64,000 bases of DNA from Janthinobacterium violaceinigrum. GTDB lineage: Bacteria; Pseudomonadota; Gammaproteobacteria; Burkholderiales; Burkholderiaceae_D. The stretch's first letter is position 1. Each line of letters opens with the position of its first letter. Under the pieces are notes generated by a model. It worked only from the letters and a program-made list of their open reading frames with translations, had not been told where the DNA came from and did not search any database. Location of the stretch: assembly GCF_009208555.1 (NCBI RefSeq), contig NZ_WFLI01000013.1, forward strand, positions 62,001-126,000, given 5' to 3'. Of this stretch, positions 38,571 to 49,620 are shown piece by piece. The position numbers were made by a program, and so were the translations under genes.

Positions 38571-39797
38571 TTAATTAGTGGTAGTAGCGGTGGTCAGCAA
38601 ACCGAGTTCCTTGCCAGCCTGCTCGAAGGCGGCCAACACTTTCACCAGCTGTTCGCGGGTATGCGCGGCCGACAGCTGCACGCGCACGCGGGCCTGGCCC
38701 ATCGGCACGACCGGGTAGAAGAAACCCGTCACCAGCACGCCCAGTTCATACAGGCGGGCGGCGAATTTCTGCGCCACGGGAGCGTCGAACAGCATCACGG
38801 GAACGACGGGATGGGTGCCCGGCTTGATGGTAAAGCCGATGCGCTCGATCTCGCTGCGGAAGAAAGCCGTGTTTTCATGCAGGCGGTCGCGCAGTTCCGT
38901 CGACTTGGCCAGGCGTTCCAGTACCGACAGCGAAGCGCCGGCAATCGATGGCGCCAGGGTGTTCGAGAACAGGTAGGGACGCGATTTCTGGCGCAGGGTG
39001 TCGATGACTTCCTTGCGCGCCGAGGTAAAGCCGCCCATGGCGCCGCCCAGGGCCTTGCCCAAGGTGCCCGTGATGATGTCGATGCGGCCCATCACATTGT
39101 GGTGTTCGTGCGTGCCGCGGCCCGTCGCGCCCATGAAGCCGGAAGCGTGGCATTCGTCGATCATCACCAGCGCGCCATACTTGTCGGCCAGGTCGCAGAT
39201 CTTGTCCAGTTGCGCAATCGTGCCGTCCATCGAGAACACGCCGTCCGTGACGATGACTTTATGGCGCTTGCCGGCGGCGACGGCCGCTTGCAGCTGCACT
39301 TCCAGGTCGGCCATGTCGTTGTGCGCGTAGCGGTAGCGGCCAGCCTTGCACAGGCGGATGCCGTCGATGATGGACGCGTGGTTCAGCGCGTCCGAGATGA
39401 TGGCGTCGTTTTCATCGAACAGGGGCTCGAACACGCCGCCGTTGGCGTCGAATGCCGCCGCGTACAGGATGGTGTCTTCCGTGCCCAGGAAGCTGGAAAT
39501 GGCCTGTTCCAGTTCTTTATGCACGGTTTGCGTGCCGCAGATGAAGCGCACGGACGACAGGCCGTAGCCGTATTTTTGCGTGGCGGCAATGGACGCTTCC
39601 TGCGTCTGCACGTCGCCGGACAGGCCCAGGTAGTTGTTCGCACACATATTGATCAGGGTACGGCCATCGTCGCACACCACTTCGGCGCCCTGGCGCGAGG
39701 CGATCACGCGCTCGGGCTTGTACAAGCCCTGCTCGCGCAGTTGATCGAGATTCTGTTGCAGACCGCTGAAAAAGGTGTTCTTCGCTTGCTCGCTCAT
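38571..39797 (-). CDS. kbl: Glycine C-acetyltransferase (2-amino-3-ketobutyrate CoA ligase)
   Basis: 408 residues from the ATG at 39797 (MSEQAKNTFFSGLQQNLDQL), with AGGGAA just upstream. An alpha-oxoamine synthase: PLP lysine in GTLGKALGG, plus the family motifs NNYLGLS, YGLSSVRFICGTQTVHKELE and DECHASGFMG. It cleaves 2-amino-3-oxobutyrate with CoA to glycine and acetyl-CoA. First gene of the kbl-tdh-sdaA unit and divergent from an XRE-cupin regulator. Confidence 0.96.
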   Translation of the reverse strand: MSEQAKNTFFSGLQQNLDQLREQGLYKPERVIASRQGAEVVCDDGRTLINMCANNYLGLSGDVQTQEASIAATQKYGYGLSSVRFICGTQTVHKELEQAISSFLGTEDTILYAAAFDANGGVFEPLFDENDAIISDALNHASIIDGIRLCKAGRYRYAHNDMADLEVQLQAAVAAGKRHKVIVTDGVFSMDGTIAQLDKICDLADKYGALVMIDECHASGFMGATGRGTHEHHNVMGRIDIITGTLGKALGGAMGGFTSARKEVIDTLRQKSRPYLFSNTLAPSIAGASLSVLERLAKSTELRDRLHENTAFFRSEIERIGFTIKPGTHPVVPVMLFDAPVAQKFAARLYELGVLVTGFFYPVVPMGQARVRVQLSAAHTREQLVKVLAAFEQAGKELGLLTTATTTN

Positions 39798-39945
39798 GAT
39801 ATTCCCTGTGTCCCTGATGTATGCGTGTGGTGTCCGTGTGGTCTCAGCCGCCATAGAGGAAAAGCCGCCGCTTGACCGGTGCGCGCACAATGCTGTACCG
39901 TGAAGCGCTGTTTGAAGTCTACACGTTTCCGTGTTTTTCCTCAAA

Positions 39946-39981
39946 ATCCACTATTTCGAACTGAAATTCAATATAGTGGAT
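39946..39981. promoter_or_regulatory. Candidate operator: inverted repeat in the kbl / XRE-cupin divergent region
   Basis: Perfect 9-bp arms ATCCACTAT (39946-39954) and ATAGTGGAT (39973-39981), 18 bases apart, in an AT-rich segment 38 bases before the regulator start and about 150 before kbl. Inside them are smaller paired elements (TTTC and GAAA). The position fits binding by the XRE-cupin protein itself. Confidence 0.6.
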
Positions 39982-40019
39982 ATTACCCAAGCCTATTGAA
40001 CTTTGCAAGCCACCTGCCG

Positions 40020-40595
40020 ATGAAAACCAGCGTTTCGACCAATTCTCCCCCTGAAGTGGGTGCCACCCTGCAACGGCTGCGCCTGGCGCGCGGCCTGACA
40101 CTCGAGGATTTGTCGCGCATCGCGGGCGTATCGAAGTCCATGCTGTCGCAGATCGAGCGCGAAAAAGCCAATCCCACCATCGCCATCACGTGGCGCCTGG
40201 CCAACGCCCTGGGCGTGCAGATCGGCGAATTGCTGTCCAGCGCGGAAAAAGCCGTGGAAACCATCCGCGTCACGGACGCCCACGAAACCCCCACCCTGCC
40301 CGGCGACCACGCGGGCTACGTGCTGCGCATCCTGGGGCCGATGGAACTGGCGGGAAAATACGAATGGTATGAAGTGACCCTGGCGCCGGGCGGCGAACTG
40401 GCGTCGCAGCCGCACGATCCGGGCACCACCGAACATCTGACGGTGATCCACGGCAACCTGGAGCTGGAAGTGGGCGCGGCAAAGAAAAAGGTCAAGAATG
40501 GCGGCACGGCGCGCTATCCGGCCGACTTGCCGCACACGATACGCAATCTGGGCAAGACGGAGGGCAAGGCGCTGCTGGTGGTGATCCACCGCTAG
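40020..40595 (+). CDS. XRE family transcriptional regulator with C-terminal cupin domain
   Basis: 191 residues from the ATG at 40020. The helix-turn-helix spans about residues 13-67 (LQRLRLARGLTLEDLSRIAG, VSKSMLSQIEREKANPTIAI). A small cupin follows at about 115-185 (YEWYEVTLAPGGELASQPHD, EHLTVIHGNLELEVG), likely the ligand-sensing part. Proteins of this layout often regulate amino-acid or small-metabolite catabolism. Divergence from kbl-tdh-sdaA suggests that it controls threonine/glycine breakdown. An inverted repeat suited to a dimeric binder lies between the two. Confidence 0.9.
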   Translation: MKTSVSTNSPPEVGATLQRLRLARGLTLEDLSRIAGVSKSMLSQIEREKANPTIAITWRLANALGVQIGELLSSAEKAVETIRVTDAHETPTLPGDHAGYVLRILGPMELAGKYEWYEVTLAPGGELASQPHDPGTTEHLTVIHGNLELEVGAAKKKVKNGGTARYPADLPHTIRNLGKTEGKALLVVIHR

Positions 40596-40619
40596 CGCGC
40601 CGGCCCGCCATTAGCAACA

Positions 40620-41711
40620 TCAGCCGTGGCGCCGGCGCCGGCGCAAGCGGGCAAGGCCCAGCAGGGCCAGACCTCCCAGCAGCATGGCATAGGTTTGCGG
40701 CTCGGGCACGGGGCTGAGCGGATCGAGCCGAACGATCTCGCACAGGAACGATTTGCAGCGGCGCGCGGAAATCTGTCCCGCTTCATTGATGCCGCCGGCG
40801 GCAACGTAGCTCCAGCCGGTCTCGCCCGGCACCAGGCTTTCCAGGCTGTAGAAAACCCCGTTGCTGTAGAACATGCCACTTGCGCTCAGCACCTGCCCCT
40901 GGCCGTCCACGCCGACAGGCTCCGATATCGATTTCAGGAATTCCGTCCGCTCGCCCGTCTTGAGAAAGCCGCGCGTCCGGTCCTGGTTCCAGTCGGGGGT
41001 GACGTGGCCCACCATCTGGCCCGCATTGTTGATGCCCGAAATCGTGCTCTGGTAGCCGCCCCACCCCGTCACGTCGGTCATCACGCCATCCTTGTACATG
41101 AAGCCTTGCGAACCGCCCGGGGTTGGCGCCATGGTGGAGCCGCCGACAACGACGCCAGCATCGTTGATGCCCGTGACCCAGCTATCCTTGCCGCCCAGGG
41201 TGCCCAGGGCCCGGATACCGAATTGCGGGTCGTACAGATAGGCTTTCGTCGTGTAGTCGAAAGTGGCATAGCTGCCGAAGCCGGCATTGAAGGCAACTTG
41301 CCCTGCAGCATTCATACTCCCTGACCACGTCGTTTGTCCGGCGATATTGAGCGAAGTCGCCACGCCGCCGGACAGGATGTGCACCAGCGCATTGCCATTG
41401 CTGCCCGCCGAACGCACGAGGCTATCCCCTGCCGCATTGCTGGCAAACACCATGTTGCTCACCGCGGCCTTCGGCGCCACCGTCAATTGACTGTCCGCCG
41501 TGGCGTACACCATGTCGACGCCGTCGAGCCGGCCCACGCCGTAGATCTGCCCCATGGCGCTGATGCTGCCCACGCTCAGATTGGCCAGCGATGCATTCTC
41601 GAACACCGTGACGGAAAACTGGGGCCGTGATGCCGGCGTTCCCTGTGCCAGCGCCAAGGTGCTGACGCAAGCGCAAGACAAGGACAGCGCGATTCTCCGG
41701 ATTATTTTCAT
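40620..41711 (-). CDS. PEP-CTERM sorting domain protein with HAF-type repeats
   Basis: 363 residues from the ATG at 41711. Signal peptide MKIIRRIALSLSCACVSTLALAQ. The body has repeated segments of the HAF extracellular-repeat type (ALGTLGGKDSWVTGINDAG, TISGINNAGQMVGHV, YVAAGGINEAGQIS). The C-terminus is VPEPQTYAMLLGG, a hydrophobic helix, then an Arg-rich tail (RLRRRRR): the PEP-CTERM signal read by the exosortase EpsH/XrtB systems. It is probably exported and processed for the cell surface or the biofilm matrix. No exosortase gene is in the window. Preceded by about 270 non-coding bases. Confidence 0.9.
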   Translation of the reverse strand: MKIIRRIALSLSCACVSTLALAQGTPASRPQFSVTVFENASLANLSVGSISAMGQIYGVGRLDGVDMVYATADSQLTVAPKAAVSNMVFASNAAGDSLVRSAGSNGNALVHILSGGVATSLNIAGQTTWSGSMNAAGQVAFNAGFGSYATFDYTTKAYLYDPQFGIRALGTLGGKDSWVTGINDAGVVVGGSTMAPTPGGSQGFMYKDGVMTDVTGWGGYQSTISGINNAGQMVGHVTPDWNQDRTRGFLKTGERTEFLKSISEPVGVDGQGQVLSASGMFYSNGVFYSLESLVPGETGWSYVAAGGINEAGQISARRCKSFLCEIVRLDPLSPVPEPQTYAMLLGGLALLGLARLRRRRRHG

Positions 41712-41983
41712 TATTCCCTCCAAGAAAAATGCACGATATAATTAAATATCAAAAATGTAAACTTATTTGACAACATTGTTGTTTGTGAGCTATCTCAAGT
41801 CGCTGCGTTGCCGCGCAGCCGTGCGCAATAAGTCCTTTTGCCCATGCTAAGATTTCGCAATAGACAAGATTTCCAGGCCTGGATGTCTTTGCAGAGCGCC
41901 GCAGCACATCCCGGCTCGCCCCATCCCTGCTACGCCCCTGCGCGGCATCCAGGCCCCCACTGTTTTCTAACGGAGCCCACGCG

Positions 41984-42910
41984 ATGACCATTTCCGACAG
42001 CACCACCACCTTCCACAATAAAAAGGTCGTCGAGTACGACCCGGACCTGCCGTTCGACGCGTCACCCGACATCGTCTATCGCCTGTCGCTCGAGTATGAC
42101 GACGCGCGCAAGATGGACGAACTGATCGCCAGCTTCCTCGGCAAGGCCGACAAGAACGCGCTGGCCGCGCTGATCATCGGCATGTGGGGCGACCCGTACG
42201 AATCGGGCGCCGACGACGTGATGGCCGCGCTGATCGCCCATGCCGCCGAACTGCCCAACTTGCGCGCCCTGTTCATCGGCGACATGACGTACGAGGAATG
42301 CGAAATCTCGTGGATCGTGCAAGGCAGCTACAAGCCCCTGCTGGACGCCTTCCCGCTGCTGGAGGAATTGCGCATCCGCGGCGGCAATGAACTCGTCATC
42401 GAGCCGTTCGCGCACCAGCACCTGCGCCGCTTCACCATCGAAGCGGGCGGCCTCGATCAAAAGATCGCCGAGGCGCTGGCGCAATCGAGCATGCCGCAGC
42501 TGGAACACCTGGAACTGTGGCTGGGCACGGACGACTATGGCTTTTCCGGCGACGTGGACCTGTACCGCAAGGTGCTGGCGCAGCTGACCGTGCCGACCCT
42601 GCGCTACCTGGGCTTGCGCGATGCGGAAATCGCCGACGACCTGGCCGTGTGGCTGGCGGAAGAACCGCTGGTGGCGCAGCTCGACACGCTGGACCTGTCG
42701 CTGGGCACCATCGGCGACCTGGGCGCCGTGGCCGTGCTCAATCACACGCAGCTGGGCAATCTGAAACGCCTGGACCTGTCGCACCACTACATTTCCGAGG
42801 AAAACCAGGCAAAACTGAAGGCGCTGCCTTTCGAGGTGGTGCTGGACGACCCGCAGGAAGAGGACGAAGACGACGGCGAAAGCTACCGCTACGTGGCCGT
42901 GGGCGAATAA
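41984..42910 (+). CDS. STM4015 family protein (leucine-rich-repeat-like)
   Basis: 308 residues starting MTISDSTTTFHNKKVVEYDP. At least six leucine-rich-type segments can be read (NLRALFIGDMTYEECE, LLEELRIRGGNEL, LRRFTIEAGGL, LEHLELWLGTDDYGF, LRYLGLRDAEIADD, LDTLDLSLGTIGDLGA, LKRLDLSHHYIS). The tail is very acidic (DDPQEEDEDDGES). No signal peptide. It is the first of five genes 41984-47156 that match, in order, the families named from Salmonella STM4015, 4014, 4013, 4012 and 4011. The LRR protein may bind the substrate or hold the enzymes together; this is inference. Confidence 0.85.
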   Translation: MTISDSTTTFHNKKVVEYDPDLPFDASPDIVYRLSLEYDDARKMDELIASFLGKADKNALAALIIGMWGDPYESGADDVMAALIAHAAELPNLRALFIGDMTYEECEISWIVQGSYKPLLDAFPLLEELRIRGGNELVIEPFAHQHLRRFTIEAGGLDQKIAEALAQSSMPQLEHLELWLGTDDYGFSGDVDLYRKVLAQLTVPTLRYLGLRDAEIADDLAVWLAEEPLVAQLDTLDLSLGTIGDLGAVAVLNHTQLGNLKRLDLSHHYISEENQAKLKALPFEVVLDDPQEEDEDDGESYRYVAVGE

Positions 42911-42924
42911 GCGGAGTCTCTCCC

Positions 42925-44017
42925 TTGGCTGCACCTCTCACCCTGCTTGCCACCGCCGGCAGCAAGCGCGTGCGCCTGATGCAGGCGGCGCGCGCGCACC
43001 TGCGCCTGCCGCCCGCGCAGGTGCTGGAATGGCGCGACTGGCTGGCGCAGCCGGCGCTGCTGGACGAGGCATTGCGCCAGCCCGGCCTGTTGAAGATCGA
43101 ACCACCGGGCGACGATCGCGCCGCCCACCTGCTGTTGCTGGATGCGGGCTGCCGCCTGCAGGGGCGCGCCCCCGTGCATGCGCCCGAACACGGCGAACTG
43201 CTGGCCATGGATGCGTGGTTTGCCGGTTTTGCCGCCGCCATGGCCTCCCTGGCGGCGCAACTGGCCGACCTGCCGCAGGCGCGCGTCGTCAATGCGCCAG
43301 GCGAAATCAGCCTCATGACGGACAAGCTGGCGTGCCAGCGCCACCTGGCCGCGCACGGCGTACCCATCCCCGCGCTGCTGGGGCCAGTCGAGAGCCACGA
43401 GCACCTGCAGTCGCTGCTGCGCGAACATGATCTCGACCGCGTGTATCTGAAACCGCGCTATGGCTCGTCCGCGTCCGGCGTCGTCGCCTACCGCAGGAAC
43501 AAGGCCGGGCGCCAGCAAGCCACCACCTCGGCCACCATGTCGCGGACGGACGGCCAGACACGGTTGTTCAACGTGAAGCGCATGGCGCGCTACGAGGCAG
43601 CGGCCGACATCGCGGCCCTCGTCGATGCGCTGGCCGCGCAACAGCTGTACGCGGAAGCGTGGCTGAACAAGCCGCGCTGCGGCGACAGCCATTACGACCT
43701 GCGCGTCATCACCGTGGCGGGCCAGCCCGCGCACCGGGTGGCGCGCATCGGCGACAGGATGATGACCAATCTGCACCTCGACAACCGGCGCGGCGACGCG
43801 GCCGGCCTCTTGAACGACGCCGACGTGGCGGCGCTGGAAGCGGCCAGCGCCCTGGCCGCGCGCGCCTTCCCCGCCAGCCACGTGACGGGCTACGACCTCG
43901 TGGTGCGCCACGGCCAGGCCCGCGTGCTGGAAGCGAACGCCTTCGGCGACCTGCTGCCCGGCCTGCTCTGGCAGGGCAACGACACCTATACGGCGCAACT
44001 GGCCCATTTCACCCGAC

Positions 44018-44025
<8 letters not shown>
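42925..44025 (+). CDS. STM4014 family protein (ATP-grasp-like ligase)
   Basis: 366 residues from a TTG start at 42925, chosen because GGAG lies eight bases before it and no ATG is available between the previous stop and the first conserved block (LLATAGSKRVRLMQAARAHL). ATP-grasp features follow: a predicted N-terminal domain ending at NAPGEISLMTDKLACQRHLA, the phosphate/ATP-binding block DRVYLKPRYGSSASGVVAYR, a central YAEAWLNKPRCGDSHYDLRV, and the metal-binding region DLVVRHGQARVLEANAFGDL. The gene begins 14 bases after STM4015 ends and overlaps STM4013 by 8 bases. ATP-grasp enzymes join a carboxylate to an amine or thiol through an acyl-phosphate. Substrate unknown. Confidence 0.87.
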
Positions 44026-44859
<834 letters not shown>

Positions 44860-44863
<4 letters not shown>

Positions 44864-46239
44864 ATCCATCCGAACAGCCGGGCACCCTGGCGCAGCGCAT
44901 GCGCCACACGCCCTACCAGGCGTATTCCTACTCGTATCCGCACAAGGCCGCCTACCGTACGCTGAAGCAGGCCACGCCGCTGGCGCCCATCTGGGCGCAG
45001 CAGGACCGCTCCGCCCTGTTCGCGTACATCCACATCCCGTTTTGCGAGATGCGCTGCGGCTTTTGCAACCTGTTCGCCATGGCGCGCCCCGGTGCCGACA
45101 TGGTCGAGCGCTATGTGCGGCAAGTGCTGGTGCAGATGCGCGCCCTGGCCGGCGCGCTGGGCGAGCGGAGCTTTGCCCGCTTCGCGCTCGGCGGCGGCAC
45201 GCCCACCTACCTGTCGCCCGCGCAGCTCGACACCCTGCTGTGCGGCGCGCGCGACATCCTCGGCATCGACCTGCAAACCACGCCGGCCGGCATCGAGGCG
45301 TCGCCCGAAACCATCACGCCCGAGCGCCTGGCCGTCTGCCGCGCGCACGGCATCGACCGCGTCAGCCTGGGCATCCAGAGCTTTGCGGCCGGCGAGATGC
45401 GGGCGCTGGCCCGCCCCCAGCAAAACGCCACCGTCCATCACGCCATCGGCCTGATACGCGCGGCCGGCTTTCCCACCTTGAACCTGGACCTGATCTACGG
45501 CATCGCGGGCCAGACGGTGGCCAGCCTGCTGGCGTCCATCGACAGCGCGCTGGCCTTCCGCCCCGAGGAAATCTATCTGTATCCGCTGTACGTGCGCGAG
45601 CAGACGGGTCTCGGCAAGATCGCGCGCCGCCAGGGCGCCGATACGCTCAATCCCATCATGCTGGCGCAGGACGGCGACAGCCGGCTGGCCCTGTACGCGG
45701 CCGCGCGCGACCATTTGCGCGCGCAAGGCTACGAACAGGTCTCGATGCGCATGTTCCGCGCACCGCACGCGCCGGAACAAAACGGACCCTCGTACTGCTG
45801 CCAGAACGACGGCATGGTGGGCCTGGGCGCGGGCGCCCGCTCCTACACGGCCACTCTCCATTATTCGAGCGAGTACGCGGTGGCGCGGGCAGAGACCATC
45901 GGCATCATCGACAACTACCTGGCGCTGGACGAAGAACGCTTTGCGCAGGCCGAACATGGCTATGTGCTCGACGAGGTGGAACAGCGCCGGCGCTACGTGA
46001 TCCAGTCGCTGCTGACGGAACCGGGCCTGGACCGCGACGCCTACACGGCCCGTTTCGGCACGCACTGCGAAGCGGACCTGCCGCAGCTGGCAGAACTGCA
46101 CGCACTGGAACTGGTGGAGCAGGACGGTCCGCTGCTGCGCCTCAATGACCGGGGCTACAGCTACGCCGACACCATCGGCCCGTGGCTGGCTTCCGAGACG
46201 GTGCGCACGCTGATGGCACAGGAGGGCCAGGCGTGCTGA
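44860..46239 (+). CDS. STM4012 family radical SAM protein (HemW/HemN-like)
   Basis: 459 residues from a GTG at 44860 overlapping the previous stop. The 4Fe-4S cluster motif is HIPFCEMRCGFCNLF (C62, C66, C69). HemN/HemW-like blocks follow: LGGGTPTYLSPAQLDTLL, SLGIQSFAAGEMRAL, NLDLIYGIAGQTV, YLYPLYVREQTGLGK and GLGAGARSYTATLHYSSEYA. A C-terminal winged-helix-like region completes it. This class is often misannotated as coproporphyrinogen III oxidase, but its position in the STM4011-4015 cluster argues for a different substrate. Its 3' end overlaps the GTG of the next gene by 7 bases. Confidence 0.9.
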
Positions 46240-47156
46240 CCACGCAGCCAGGCACCTTGTCCCTGCTGTACCGGGGCACGCTATCGAGCTGCAACTACGC
46301 GTGCGGCTACTGCCCGTTTGCCAAGAAGCGCGACAGCCGCGCCGCGCTGGCCCGCGACGCGCGCGAAGTGGCGCGCTTTACCGGCTGGGTGGCGGCGCAG
46401 GAACTGGACATCGGCGTGCTGTTCACGCCCTGGGGCGAAGCGCTGGTGCGGCGCCACTACCGCGCGGCCATGCAGGCGCTGGCCGCACTGCCGCACGTAC
46501 GCCAGGTGGCGCTGCAGACGAATCTGTCCGGCCCATTGAGCTGGCTGGATGGCATGGATGGACTGGAAAAGATCGGCCTGTGGTGCACCTACCATCCGGA
46601 CCAGACGACACCGGCCCGCTTTGTCGAACGCTGCGCGCGCCTGGACGCCATGGGCGTGCGCTATTCCGTCGGCGTCGTGGCGATGAACGAACACCTGGAC
46701 GCCATCCGCGCCCTGCGCGCGGCCCTGCCCGCCCACGTCTACCTGTGGCTAAACGCCTACGACCGGCGCGGTCCCGGCTACTACGCGGCGGAAGACCTGG
46801 CCTGGCTCGACGCCGTCGACCCGTGGTTCGCGCAGAACCGCCGCCCGTCTCCCTCGCGCGGTAAACCGTGCCTGGCGGGCGAAGGATCGCTGTCCGTCGA
46901 TGGCGACGGCGAACTGGCCCGCTGCCATTTCGTGCCCGAGCGGCTGGGGAATCTGTATGTGGATGAGCTGGCGGACATGCTGCAGGAAAAGTCCTGCCCC
47001 CGCTTCAAGTGCGATTGCTACATCGGCTATGCGCAGCGCAAGGATTTGCCGTTCCAGACGGTGTTTGGGGAAGGGCTGCTGGCGAGAATAGCCCCAGATG
47101 CAAGGGCCGGGGTCGGACCCTCAGGGTCCGACCCCAGTCTTTGCCTGGGGGGTTAA
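46233..47156 (+). CDS. STM4011 family radical SAM protein, C-terminus supplied by a palindromic repeat
   Basis: 307 residues from a GTG at 46233 with GGAGG eight bases upstream. The radical SAM motif is LSSCNYACGYCPF (C20, C24, C27). The C-terminal part has further cysteines (GKPCLAGEGSLSVDGDGELARCHF and CPRFKCDCYIGYAQ) that look like an auxiliary SPASM-like cluster. The conserved protein seems to end near GEGLLARIA. The last ~20 residues (DARAGVGPSGSDPSLCLGG) are encoded by the repeat at 47109-47135 and its flank. A radical SAM enzyme with an auxiliary cluster beside ATP-grasp and LRR genes suggests modification of a peptide or similar substrate. Confidence 0.88.
   Translation: MLTTQPGTLSLLYRGTLSSCNYACGYCPFAKKRDSRAALARDAREVARFTGWVAAQELDIGVLFTPWGEALVRRHYRAAMQALAALPHVRQVALQTNLSGPLSWLDGMDGLEKIGLWCTYHPDQTTPARFVERCARLDAMGVRYSVGVVAMNEHLDAIRALRAALPAHVYLWLNAYDRRGPGYYAAEDLAWLDAVDPWFAQNRRPSPSRGKPCLAGEGSLSVDGDGELARCHFVPERLGNLYVDELADMLQEKSCPRFKCDCYIGYAQRKDLPFQTVFGEGLLARIAPDARAGVGPSGSDPSLCLGG
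47109..47135. repeat. Palindromic repeat element, copy B (inside the STM4011 reading frame)
   Basis: Same 13-bp inverted repeat as at 36084-36110 (GGGGTCGGACCCT, one central base, AGGGTCCGACCCC), followed by AGTCTTTGCC. Here it lies inside the end of the radical SAM gene and just before the convergent prolyl oligopeptidase stop at 47164. Confidence 0.92.
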
Positions 47157-47163
47157 ATACGGC

Positions 47164-49347
<2,184 letters not shown>

Positions 49348-49620
49348 GGGTTGTTTGTCTCATTGTTGGATGTCGAGGAAAGCAGGCCGCGCGCACATGC
49401 CGCGGCTGCCCATATTGACTTTCGCCAAGAGAAATCATAGCGCGGATTGCCACTTTTAAAGCACAGTTATCTGATGGATTTGCCGTCTTTTGTTTGGGCA
49501 ATTCACAGGAATCGCCGTGATAAATCGTGTTTTTGGCAAGAATCGGCAAACTGGCGGACAGGCAAGAAACATTGTCAAAATCAAATACGTTTCATCAAGC
49601 CGTCATAATTCTTCCTTACT

